64,000 nt of DNA, from the NCBI RefSeq assembly GCF_017591425.1, contig NW_024466512.1:14015001-14079000 (forward strand). Reading direction: 5' to 3'. The notes beneath the pieces are model-generated. The model was given only the letters and a program-made list of their open reading frames with translations. It ran no database searches and was not told where the DNA came from. Shown piece by piece: positions 22,936 through 32,599 of the stretch; positions within the stretch are counted from its first letter, which is position 1; each line of letters opens with the position of its first letter. The stretch is from Ochotona curzoniae (taxonomy: Eukaryota; Chordata; Mammalia; Lagomorpha; Ochotonidae). The translations under genes and the position numbers were made by a program.

Positions 22936-23240
22936 TTTTAAAATATGTACTTTTATTTGAAAGGCATATTTACAGAGAAGCAGACAGAGATCTTCCATCC
23001 ACTGCTTTTCTCCCCATGGCCACACGGCCAGAGTTGAGTTGGTCTGAAGCTGGCAACTTCCAGGTCTCCCACATGATTGTAAGGGCCCAAGAACTTGAGC
23101 CTTATTCTACTGCTTTTTTGTGCTCATTTCTAGGGAGCTGAATCAGGAATGCACCAGCTGGGGGGACACAAACAGGTATCCATGTGGGATGTAGCACTAC
23201 AGTCAGAGGTTGAAACTTCTCTTCCATGGTTGCTGTTCCA
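22936..23240 (-). mobile_element. Old C-repeat SINE
   Basis: Tail TACTTTTATTTGAAAGGC, ACAGAGAAGCAGACAGAGAT, CCAGGTCTCCCACATGATTG and ATCCATGTGGGATG; head near 23,235. The tail adjoins the MER5-like fragment. Confidence 0.85.
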
Positions 23241-23404
23241 GACATAATGCTTTAAAAGCTTATCAGAATGTAAAATCTCTTAAAACAAGAATTGCATCTA
23301 GGAAGGGTTTATGGTACTGAGGAACCCATAGGACTTTTACTAGGTTTCTAAATAAACCTTTAGCTTTCTTAAGCGATTTTCCATGAACTTTTGAAGTGTC
23401 TATA

Positions 23405-23688
23405 TTTAAAGTTCAATTTATTTGAAAGGAAGAGATAAAGAAATCTTCCAACAGCTGCTTAATTCTTCAAATGGTTATGAAATACAGGGCTGAGCTAGGC
23501 CAAAGCTGGGATCCTGAAACTACCCAAGTTTCGCATAGGGGCCCCACATACTTGAACCATCTGCTATTGCTTTTTAAGTCAAGTTACCAATGAGAAGGTT
23601 TGGAAGTGGAGTAACTAGGACTTATGGGATGCTGAGTCACAGGCAGTGGCTTAACTTGCTCTGCCACCATGTGGGAGCCCCTTAGGTT
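23405..23688 (-). mobile_element. Old C-repeat SINE
   Basis: Tail TTCAATTTATTTGAAAGGAA, body CCAAAGCTGGGATCCTGAAA and GGCTTAACTTGCTCTGCC, head ending about 23,688. Confidence 0.8.
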
Positions 23689-23843
23689 GATTTGCTACTT
23701 CATATCTTTGTTTTGTTTTCAATTTGGTGGTTTATGATTTTAATGTTGTACTAAAGTTCTTTATATGAGGAATACTATTTTTATAATAGTGATAAGTTGT
23801 GTCTATATGATTACAACCATGTTGTATCCTCTTGTAATTTTTT
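23689..23843. other. T-rich sequence, probably old L1 antisense
   Basis: TAAAGTTCTTTATATGAGG and the T-rich bias resemble the antisense of an L1 3' region. Too short to be sure. Confidence 0.3.
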
Positions 23844-24192
23844 TTTTTTAAGATTTATTTTTATTATTTTTTCATTGGAAAGGCAGATATACAGAGAGGA
23901 GAGACAGAGAGGAAGATCTTCCGTCCGATGATTCACTCCCCAAGTGAGCGCAACGGGCCGATACTATGCCGATCCGAAGCCAGGAGCCTCTTCCGGGTCT
24001 CCCACGCGGGTGCAGGTTCCCAAAGCTTTGGGCCGTCCTCGACTGCTTTCCCAGGCCACAGGCAGGGAGCTGGAAGGGAAGCAGGGCTGCCGGGATTAGA
24101 ACCGGCGCTGCCGGGATTAGAACCGGCGCCCATATGGGATCCCGGGCGTGCAAGGCGAGGACCTTTAACCACTTGCGCCACCGCGCCGGGCC
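23844..24192 (-). mobile_element. Young C-repeat SINE (subfamily B) with duplicated B-box
   Basis: Near-intact minus-strand copy with many CpGs and head CGCCACCGCGCCGGGCCC. Perfect 16-bp flanks CCTCTTGTAATTTTTT lie at 23,828-23,843 and 24,193-24,208. An internal 21-bp unit beginning GCTGCCGGGATTAGAACC occurs twice in tandem (24,086-24,106 and 24,107-24,127) and contains the B-box. It carries subfamily B markers GCAGGTTCCC and GACCTTTAACC. Confidence 0.96.
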
Positions 24193-24369
24193 CCTCTTGT
24201 AATTTTTTAGTGTGAAATTTTACTGCTAGATTTATTACACGTGAGTAGTAAAATATGCCATGCTAGCTATTCACTCATGGCCTTTGGGTGTTTTCTCACG
24301 TTGGGAAAGTCTTCCTCATCTTAACAGTGTACAACTCTGTTGATTATCTCCTAGGTCTTTGTGGGTCTC

Positions 24370-24690
24370 TTCAGTTAGTTTTTGAAACAAACTTTTTATT
24401 AACACATACATGCAAAAATGCATAATTTGAAGTATAAGTCTCTGGTTTTTCAGAAATTCTTCAGATTTTAAAAAATATATTTCACAAAGTTATGTGCGAG
24501 ATGATTGATCAAATATCCTATCCAGTGTTTTTAATACAATTGTAGGGTTTTACAAACAGCACCACAAACATTTTTATAGCATTCCAGCCTTTCCCCAAAG
24601 AACCACTTTACCCATTAAGAGTTTGTTTCTGCCGTCTACCCTGTGGCAATACTAATCTCAGCTCTGCCTCTGTAGAATTGCCTTGTCACA
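24370..24690 (-). mobile_element. Old L1M-type 3' fragment
   Basis: CACAAAGTTATGTGCGAG, CAAACATTTTTATAGCATTCC, AAAGAACCACTTTACCCATT, GTGGCAATACTAATCTCAG and CTCTGTAGAATTGCC follow the order of the antisense of an old L1 3'UTR. No frame remains. Confidence 0.6.
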
Positions 24691-25404
24691 CCAGTGAGCT
24701 TGCTAATCCATCTGGAATCCATTTTGCTTATGGGGTAGAGTACTGCATTTTTTTTAACATGGAGAAAATGTATCAATTCCAAAAACAGAATTGAATGAAT
24801 AAATGAATTTAAAAATAGCCCAGAAAGTTAGAGAAATTTAAAGTAACCACTTTGGATTTCATGGTCATTGGAAGCTGTGAGGGGGAAGATGGAGTTAGGT
24901 GAGTCTGGAAACATCAATGAGATTTGGGAGGACTAAAGATGGAAGAGACAGAAGGAATGCTCTAGGAAAAGATGTGGAAAAACCCACTGTGAGCCCCGAG
25001 CAGGTCAAGCAGGCCAGCGTCTCTACAGCAGTTGACACCCACCTGTGTAGAATCTGGGATTTTTAGGAAGAGGGAGTGTGGGTCCAGGCTGTGTAAAGTG
25101 CTTCAGTGTTGGTCTGCAAATTCTGTGTTGGAGCACTGTGGAAGTTTCCACAATGGAGCTGAAACGCAGGCTCTCGGGAAGGTTTGGACTTCCTCTGCAA
25201 ATGTGCAGAATCACGAGCAGCGCCCCCTGTACTTCAGCGTCTTGTGGCATGATTCCTGTAGAAACCTCGGGACTGAATCCCTATCCCTGTGATCCACACT
25301 GGCGTTTGGCTGAGAGCGGGGACATGCTCCTGTTACTTTTGCAATTTGCAGATTCCTGGGATGTGGTGTCAGTCGCATTGTGAGTGGCAGAGTCAGAAGT
25401 AGGC
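24691..25404. other. Unassigned stretch, locally CpG-bearing
   Basis: No gene or repeat recognised. Several CpGs survive at 25,150-25,320. The 86- and 101-codon frames there overlap in different phases and have no coding features. Confidence 0.35.
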
Positions 25405-25610
25405 AGTAAGAGCTGGCATTTGTCAAGTATGGATTCTGTGCCTGGACTCATTTTAAGACCTTTACTGGCTTTTACTAAGTTTCATCCTCTCACCAGTGCT
25501 AAGAGGTAGCTGCTGCTAGTTAGTTCGTATGAATGGGAGAACCAGGATACAGCAGAACATAGCTTCTTTGTAGTCACACACCAATAAACGTGGAGCCACG
25601 AGCGGCACCC
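25405..25610 (-). mobile_element. MIR
   Basis: GCTGGCATTTGTCAAGTATG, CTAAGTTTCATCCTCTCAC, TAAGAGGTAGCTGCTG and TTTGTAGTCACACACC give the reverse complement of MIR in order. Ancient. Confidence 0.55.
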
Positions 25611-26589
25611 GGTGGGTCTGCCCTGGTGCTCATTTTTCACTGTGCTGTGCTACACGGCCGCTTCTACCGCACAGGTGTAATGATGTGCACCCACAGACAG
25701 CACTGGATTCCCAAGTCCTGCGTAATCTCTTGTTATCACATGAGATAGGCTTCATTATCTCTCTGCTGCTCTACGAAATGAGACACATCACAAAGACTCA
25801 TGCAGATGCTACACAGCACGTGCTTGGTTGGATCCTTTTTCCCCCTTTGTCACAGCAGCTGAGAATATTTCAGACCAAGTTTGCTTCTTCAGGCCTGACC
25901 TTGGGGTAAGGATGACAAAAGGCTGAATGTAGCTGACTCATGGACATACAGTGTGAGTTTTTCAAGCCACTAAATGTTTTTGTTTTGTTCTTCCTACAGC
26001 ATATCTTTGCTTTCCCTGACTGATAAACCTGAGCGTTCACTTCGTCACTAGATTGATCTAAACAGCTCTGCTCACCGATTGTTCTGTAAGCTTCCCAATG
26101 TTGGAAGTTCATTAATGAGTGTCTCCTTTCATTACTCATAAGTCTTTTATCCCCATACCAGTTGGTGAGAGAGCAAAGGGATTTATCCATGGAAGTAAAA
26201 TACAAAAAATTCTAAGAACTCTATAGTTCTTAGGAGACTTTTTTGTTTATGTTGAGTTCCCTAACTGGATTTTAGCTGGCATATAATGCTAGACTCCCAC
26301 CTCTACTGATGTTTGCTTGGTGTCTTGGGTGAAATCCTTTGGTTGAAATAGAGACATCTCTGTCCCAGGCAGCTACCTAGAATATCCTCGCTGATGCCTG
26401 CCTCTGGTAAGCACTCCCTTAAGTAGTGCCTTTCAGAACTGCAGAGGGTTGGTCCGCATCCCTGATAGCATTTAGGATATAGTGCTGAGTTATTAAAGGT
26501 TGCAGCTTTCACTTTGGGTCAGTCCATGTATTTGTATGTGTCCTTTGAGAAGTGAGCAAGCAGCTAAGATGTGCACAAACCACTGGAAT
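25611..26589. other. Unassigned stretch, possible second MIR
   Basis: CACATGAGATAGGCTTCATT and CTACGAAATGAGACACATCA at 25,740-25,800 look like another worn minus-strand MIR. Otherwise nothing recognised. Confidence 0.35.
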
Positions 26590-26800
26590 AAGCCTGCAGC
26601 TAGCACTAGTCAAGTCCTGAAGTGACTGGGATTTAGCCATGAGCACAGCTTGACTGTGACTTTGTTAGAGGTCTTGAGTCAGAACCACTCTACTAAATCA
26701 CTCCTGCACTCCTAGCCTCAAGGCACCGCAGATGACCATTTTACTCACTATGTTTTAGGATAACTTGATGTAGCAGTAGACATTTGCTGAAAACTGCTTA
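26590..26800 (+). mobile_element. MLT1-type MaLR LTR, 3' part
   Basis: GCTTGACTGTGACTTTGTTA, CTTGAGTCAGAACCACTC, ACTAAATCACTCCTGCACTC, ACTCACTATGTTTTAGG and ATGTAGCAGTAGACATT are in the order expected for the 3' end of an MLT1-type LTR. Ancient and non-coding. Confidence 0.6.
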
Positions 26801-26802
26801 AC

Positions 26803-26823
26803 AAATAAATAAATAAATAAAAG
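26803..26823. repeat. (AAAT)n microsatellite
   Basis: Five near-perfect AAAT units directly after the LTR. Confidence 0.95.
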
Positions 26824-27354
26824 ATTTAACATAAGAAATCAGGGACATCTTAGAGAACCTAATTTTGGGAAATCAAGTCAGGCTTCTGCAGAAGCAGAAA
26901 ATAATCATTGTAAACAGCTCAACCTCAACCTGGACTGGCTCTGGTCTCTCACCACCTTGTGGCCCATGTGGATGTTTGTGGACTGTTCCTGGCCTCGTGG
27001 ACATCGGATGGTTTGCTTTGAGTGTGGGGTCGGGTAGAGGTGGGGCAATAGCTTCCCTGGCTTCATGTGTTTGTACTTCAGTGGCCAGCAAAGTTTGACT
27101 CAATCCTTGGACCCCAGAGCACACTCTGGGGAGAGAAACTCATCCTCATTTTGGCAGTGTCGTCCTGACAGTCAACTATGATGAAGGTCACTAGGAATCC
27201 AGTGTCTCTGACCTTGAGAACTGAGCAGGTTTCACTAGCAGAGGAAATTGCCCCTGGAAGCCAATTGATTACTGTTTGTCAACAACACAGATAAATTCAT
27301 GATGAGCACAAAGTTGAAATGTATTGGAATGCTAACTTCTGTCTTTTTAACTTA
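26824..27354. other. Unassigned stretch
   Basis: No gene or repeat recognised. Short frames at 26,865-27,124 are on both strands and unsupported. Confidence 0.4.
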
Positions 27355-27690
27355 CGTTTCTTTAAGTGAGAAGGATGTAGGAAAGGCAGCAAAGAATGGG
27401 AGAGGGAAGAGGAGATAAGAGTGGGAGGCACAGACAGGAAAACACTGATCCTCCATCTGCTGATCGGCTCCCCCAATGTCCACAACCATTAGTTCTGCTC
27501 TAGGCCAAAGTCAGAAGCAGGAAACCCAAGCTGAGTCTCCCATGCAGATCCTCTGGTAGGGACCCAAGTGCTTGAGCCGTCACCTCACCTGCTGTATCCT
27601 AGGGTGCATGTTACAAGGAAGCTGAAATGGACAGTGGAACTGGCACTGCATTATAGTATGACTGCATCCCAACTGATGACTTCAATGCTG
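27355..27690 (-). mobile_element. Old C-repeat SINE
   Basis: A purine-rich segment (27,366-27,445) precedes CTCCATCTGCTGATCGGCTC, GAGTCTCCCATGCAGATCC and AGGAAGCTGAAATGGAC; the head is near 27,680. Confidence 0.8.
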
Positions 27691-27999
27691 TGTCTAATTG
27701 CCAGTCCTGATTTCTGTGTGCTGCAATAAGCATACCATTTTTAGATGTAAATAGTTGCCTCTCATGTATGTTTGCTTTTCCACTTCCAGCATTCATGAAG
27801 TAGGAACACACCTGCAATTTTACTCACCAATTATAATGTTGGATAACGTTCTGCCAAAGGAAACTAGATTCCTGGTGGGAGGACCACCCTGTTCTTATGT
27901 AGGTGCTTAGATTAGCAAAGGATGAAAAAGTAAAAAATGTTATGAATGAAGGACAAAATGATGGGACCAAGAAAATGAAAGGTATTAGGGCAGATGGAC
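27691..27999. other. Unassigned stretch
   Basis: No gene or repeat recognised. Confidence 0.4.
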
Positions 28000-28165
28000 C
28001 CAAGTTTGCAATCTGATTTCATGACTAAATAAATTTGGATATTTCTGAGCCCTAGTCTCCTCTCTAAAATAGGCATATTTTCTGTCTCACAAGGATTTTT
28101 ATAAGAATTAGATGCACAGGCCTACAGGCCTAAGAGTATTTGACATGTATTAATGATGCAGTCTA
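28000..28165 (+). mobile_element. MIR
   Basis: TGAGCCCTAGTCTCCTCTC, TAAAATAGGCATATTTTC and TTTATAAGAATTAGATGC match the 3' half of MIR in order. Confidence 0.55.
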
Positions 28166-28889
28166 AATCAATGTGTTTGACTCACATTTTCAGCCAAAAA
28201 TTACATAGATCTATTTAATAATTCATTACATGCATAGGGAAGTGATGACAGTATTCAATGCCTGCTATTTTTGCCTTGAATATTCAAGGCTGGTTTGGAG
28301 AATACAAATGTGAGTCATATCAAAATGATTCATATAGTCTGTCTCCAATGCAGTGATCTCTGTGACTCTGAAGCAGTAGGTCAGGTTGGAACACCTCCTA
28401 AAGGCAGGTGTACACTGGTTAGGCTCAGTGAGGCATGATGGGCAGGTAGCATGGAGGCCTGTGTGCTTCCTGCTAGGACTTGAGGGGCTTTGTCCCTCAT
28501 GCTTGTCCAAAGACAAATTATTCTGCAAGACTTTGTAAATGCCAGCAGCAAATGGAGCAAAGGGAAGTGGTGTCTTGGGACTTCTCTGCTTTTCTTTGCA
28601 GGCAGCTGCATTTCAATAAACATAAAGGTCTAGATGATGGCTTCAGACTATATGAATCATTTTGATAATAAAAAGACAAACTGAGTCTATTTGAGTCCTA
28701 GCCCAAGTACATGGTAACTGTTAAAATTAGGACATTTTTGCTGAATGTTTATAATTTGATATTATCATCTATAAAAGGAGATGATCATATCTACTATGAC
28801 AGAAAACTATAATGGTGGGAAATCCTAATACAATGCTGATAGCTAGAAAAGATAAACTCAGAGTTGGTGCTCTTCATTTTATTTTCCAT
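28166..28889. other. Unassigned stretch, possible MIR scrap
   Basis: No gene. ATTATCATCTATAAAAGGAG at 28,762 may be another plus-strand MIR remnant. Overlapping frames at 28,265-28,665 are on both strands and unsupported. Confidence 0.35.
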
Positions 28890-29420
28890 AGTCACATAAT
28901 TTTGTTAGTCAAACATTTATTCAAAGTTAACATTGTTCTATCTCTGGCAATATTCTAGGCACACAAAGGAAAAGACATCATTGACCCAAAACGGAAGTCC
29001 TTGGCCATGTGGGGTTTCCACCCAATGTTTTGGGAGACACAAAATTTAAAAAAGTACAATGGAGAAACAGAACATGTAATATGGGTTAGGGAGATGGGTA
29101 GAGATGGTGTTCTGTCGTATAGATAGCTATTGTAAGTGAAGGCCTCTCTTAGCTACCACTTGAATGAACACTGGAACAAATGCAGAAATAACTCAGGTAA
29201 GTTACAAGTCTATGGAAGCTTCAGGTAAGGCGTGTGAAGATTGTAGAATAGACACATGTGTGAGGTTAGAGGTCTGGCAAGGGAGAATCATGTGGCTGAC
29301 ATGGAGACAGAGGGCAGATAATCAGAGGGAAGGAGGGAGAGAGACGGACAAATTCATCCAGGGACCATCAGCTGGAAACACAAATTGATACTTAGGGAGG
29401 TTTATTTGACTGGATTATTG
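28890..29420. mobile_element. L2-like ancient LINE fossil
   Basis: GTCAAACATTTATTCAAAG, CAATATTCTAGGCACAC, AAAGTACAATGGAGAAACAG and TGTAAGTGAAGGCCTCTC follow the same consensus order as the fossil at 20,550-21,070. Mean divergence is high. Confidence 0.5.
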
Positions 29421-30382
29421 CTGGGGCAGAAGGGGCTGCGTGCCACAGGGAGGGTGTTCTCACAGTGTCTTAAAGGATCTGGCAAAGGATGTTTCTCTTG
29501 GAGAAAATGAACAGGGTTTGGAAAACAACTGTGATGAGGTAGGGCAAAAACTGGTGTGACCAGAGATCAAAGTATGTTTCTCCCTGGGTCCACCCCCTGC
29601 TCAGAGGGCTGTGTGTTATTATAGGCTGGGCTGGACCAATAATCAGGGATCCCCAGGAAAGGGAGAAGACTGACCAGCAAAAAGTGTTTCAATCAGTGGG
29701 TACAAGAGTCATTAAGTAATCAGTTGTTAAAGTGGCAAAGAATGGAAATTTGGAGTGCCTGTCCTGTGCCACCAAGGGAGCAGGGTATGTGTGTTTCCCG
29801 AGTCTGAGGGAAGGATCCTCTTTCTGCAGTCAGCTATTTCCTGCAGCAGAGAGGGTGAGGCATTTCTTAACCCTCACGTTCTCCAGCATCACATGGTATA
29901 GTTGAAATTGACCTTTGGAAAATTCCTTGGATCTTTTTCCAGGCCAGAAATGAAATAAATGCTGTGTGGTCAAGTTGAATGGCGTGTGGTTTGGGGTTTG
30001 ATCCTGAGGTAGTTAACACTGCACGCTTTGGAGAATACGGAGTTGTTGTTCTCCACATCCTCCCATCCTGGTCACTCCTGGCTGGGCCCTGCACTCTAGC
30101 TTTTCTTCTTATCCTTGGAGGATACTACTGTGAGTCATCAGTGAACTTCCCATTGCTGGAATCAGTCAGGTAATGGCAATTAGCTAAGTCACCCACTAGA
30201 TTTTTTTGGAGGGTGGGATACTTTGAGGATGGCTTGTTACTGTACCTGGCATCTGTTTAGTTTCCCAATTGCTATGAAATGAGTCCATATGCTACTCTAC
30301 ATAGGATTCGTTCTGCTCATTTACCAGATGCTCACATAGTTCACCAAATACAACATAAGGAGGCATGATAGGAAAATCCACA
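29421..30382. other. Unassigned stretch
   Basis: No gene or repeat recognised. The 64- to 75-codon frames at 29,867-30,173 lie on opposite strands of the same sequence and have no features. Confidence 0.4.
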
Positions 30383-30396
30383 CGAACACACAGGAG

Positions 30397-30425
30397 TGCA
30401 CACACATGCGCGTGCGCACACACAC
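30397..30425. repeat. Alternating purine-pyrimidine (CA/CG) tract, Z-DNA candidate
   Basis: 29 bases alternate strictly between pyrimidine and purine, with a CG-rich centre (ATGCGCGTGCGCA) inside CA repeats. This is the classic Z-forming pattern. The transition itself is inferred. Confidence 0.9.
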
Positions 30426-30504
30426 TTATCAGGCTTGATATCTTACAGGAGCAGCAAACTATGCCTTATAAATGAAATCAGCATAGGTTTTCTTTCTCTT
30501 TTTT

Positions 30505-30850
30505 TAATCTTTATTTTTCAAACTTTAAGAGAGGAGGAAAGTGGGATGAAGGGCAGTTTGGGTGGGAAGGAGGGGAAGAGAGGAAAAGTAACAGGATGGA
30601 GAGCTTCTATCTCCTGGTTTGTTCCCATAAAGAATGCTACTGGGGCAGACGGAAGCCAGAAGCCCAGAACTCAGTGCAGGTCTCCCAGGAAGGTGGCAGC
30701 ACCCAATCACGTGAGCTGCCTTGTGCTTCATCTCGGGGTCCGTGGAAGCTAGAAGTTGGAATCGGGCTGGAGTAGTCTGAAACTCAGGCGCTCCACTGTG
30801 ACATGCGACATCCCAACCAACACCTTAACTATTAAGCCAAATGCCTACCT
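30505..30850 (-). mobile_element. Old C-repeat SINE with purine-rich expansion
   Basis: Tail TTTTTTTAATCTTTATTT, an expanded G/A-rich segment (30,528-30,600), CAGGTCTCCCAGGAAGG, and head-side ACACCTTAACTATTAAGCC. Confidence 0.82.
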
Positions 30851-30861
30851 CAAGATCTGTT

Positions 30862-31022
30862 TCCAAATAAAGTTCTTTGAGAACACGACCATACTTATTT
30901 ACTTATGACCCCTGGTTGCTTTTGCCCTGCCGTGGAAGAATTAGGTAGCTGCTACAGAGACCACAGGGTCTGTAAAGCCCAAACAATAATGCCTGACTCA
31001 TGAAGGAGAAAGTCAGCTGACC
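30862..31022 (+). mobile_element. hAT-Charlie non-autonomous element
   Basis: AATAAAGTTCTTTGAGAAC, GGTAGCTGCTACAGAGACCA, GGGTCTGTAAAGCCCAAAC and terminal GTCAGCTGACC match in order a mammal-wide hAT-Charlie MITE. The copy at 45,221-45,446 is the same family in the other orientation. Confidence 0.6.
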
Positions 31023-31559
31023 TTTATCTTACGATTGAGACATTGTGCAGTTGCTTGCATGTATTCCCTAACTGCAGGGAGAACTTCTATAAATGTCAAG
31101 GGACTATTTTCTAAGGTCATTGGAGATTGTTGTAACTCCCTTTAAGGACCTGGTTGATTATCTTGTGCTTGAAGATTTTTAAAATACTTGATTAACTGCC
31201 ACCAAAGCTCACCTTGATGAGTGAGCTGGACTGTCTTCTCGGGACTTTGCATCCCATAGGTCTCTTATGAGCTCTGTCAAGGGAGAAGCTCTAAGTCTTT
31301 ATGTATCTCTGGTACCCAACAAGGGAGGGGGAGTATCCTGGCACTATTTTGTAAAAGACAACCATCCTTTGTTGAATGTCTTCACTTTGTCTCATTGATT
31401 ATCATCCGATTGAATTATCTTTTGTGAAATTCCACTTGCATCATTAAGATTTTCTCCCATTTGTTTCTGATTGTAAATTCATGGTATGGATTTTGTGGAA
31501 AACTTGAAAAGGAACAGAAAGGCAATTCCAAAAGTGTCACGTTACAATTTTACTATCTT
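31023..31559. other. Unassigned stretch
   Basis: No gene or confident repeat. Confidence 0.4.
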
Positions 31560-32040
31560 ACTCCTGTGTTTTTCTTGGGTATTGTAAGAGATGATCTTCA
31601 GAAATACATCATAGTATGATCTCTTCTACTTTGATGTCTGACATTTTTCCACATTAGTAAATATTTTGGTAAAACAATTTTTAGTGATAAAATGTATTAA
31701 TGTCCCTAAGAAAAAAATATTCAGGCAGGCAGTTTCTTTCTAGAATAAATAGCCTGATCTTCAGCTTTAATGTATAAATAGCTTCCCTTATTTGTGTTAT
31801 TTTTTTACAACAGGTTCCTAGAATTAGATTTAGTTGATCAAACGGGAGGAATATTACTTAGCACTCTGTTTAGAGCCAAATTGCTTTTCTCAAAGTTTCT
31901 TGGAATTTGTATAATTTGAACTCACTTTCCCTCATCTCCACTAACAGGTTGAAAGTTAGTTTAATTCACATTTATTGGAACGAATAATATTGACTATGTG
32001 TTAATGATGTCACTTCCCCATTTGCTTTCAGTCTTTGTAT
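31560..32040 (-). mobile_element. Old L1M-type fragment
   Basis: GGTTCCTAGAATTAGATTTA, GAGCCAAATTGCTTTTCTC, CTCATCTCCACTAACAGG and TTAATTCACATTTATTGG are in the order of the antisense of an old L1 3' region. No frame remains. Confidence 0.5.
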
Positions 32041-32084
32041 TATTGCCAGCATAGCTCATTTATTGATACTTAAAGGGACCAGTA

Positions 32085-32200
32085 TTGTAGTCTTGGTCAA
32101 ACATTGATCTCTGTAACCCTGATCAGTCACCTTGGCTATTCAAGCCTTAGTTTCCTCATCAATAAAATAGGAGTAGTACTATGAGTGCCACAGGTTCTTA
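32085..32200 (+). mobile_element. MIR core
   Basis: TCAAGCCTTAGTTTCCTCAT and CAATAAAATAGGAGTAGTAC match the MIR core and 3' side. Confidence 0.7.
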
Positions 32201-32504
32201 ATGTTCCAGAGTGCCAAGCTCTGGGTGATCCCTGGCAAATATCTTCATAAAGAATGTGAGGATTCAAAGAGAACGGTTTGCCCCCCTGTGTACAGTTGTT
32301 CAGCCTTTGGAACACTGTACATGTGAAATATTGCTTTTACTGAGCATGTAAAAGTAACAAGAAGATTTAAAAGAATGTAGGATATGCATAAGCTTTCACA
32401 GGAGGCAGCAGAGACAAGTTCAGCAGAGGGAAGTTCATGCAGATACGAAGAGAACATTTCTGCCTAGATGGTTCCTGAGGACTGAGTTAAGTGGAGGTTG
32501 CCGC

Positions 32505-32580
32505 ATACACTAAAACAAAGACTTGGACTCTGGGCAGCCTTGGGTAGAAATTCATCCCTACCTACCTCTTAGGAACCAGG
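32505..32580 (+). mobile_element. MIR fragment, weak
   Basis: GACTTGGACTCTGGGCAGCC resembles the tRNA-like part of MIR. Short, and could be chance. Confidence 0.3.
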
Positions 32581-32599
32581 CAACTAATAAGCTACTTAC

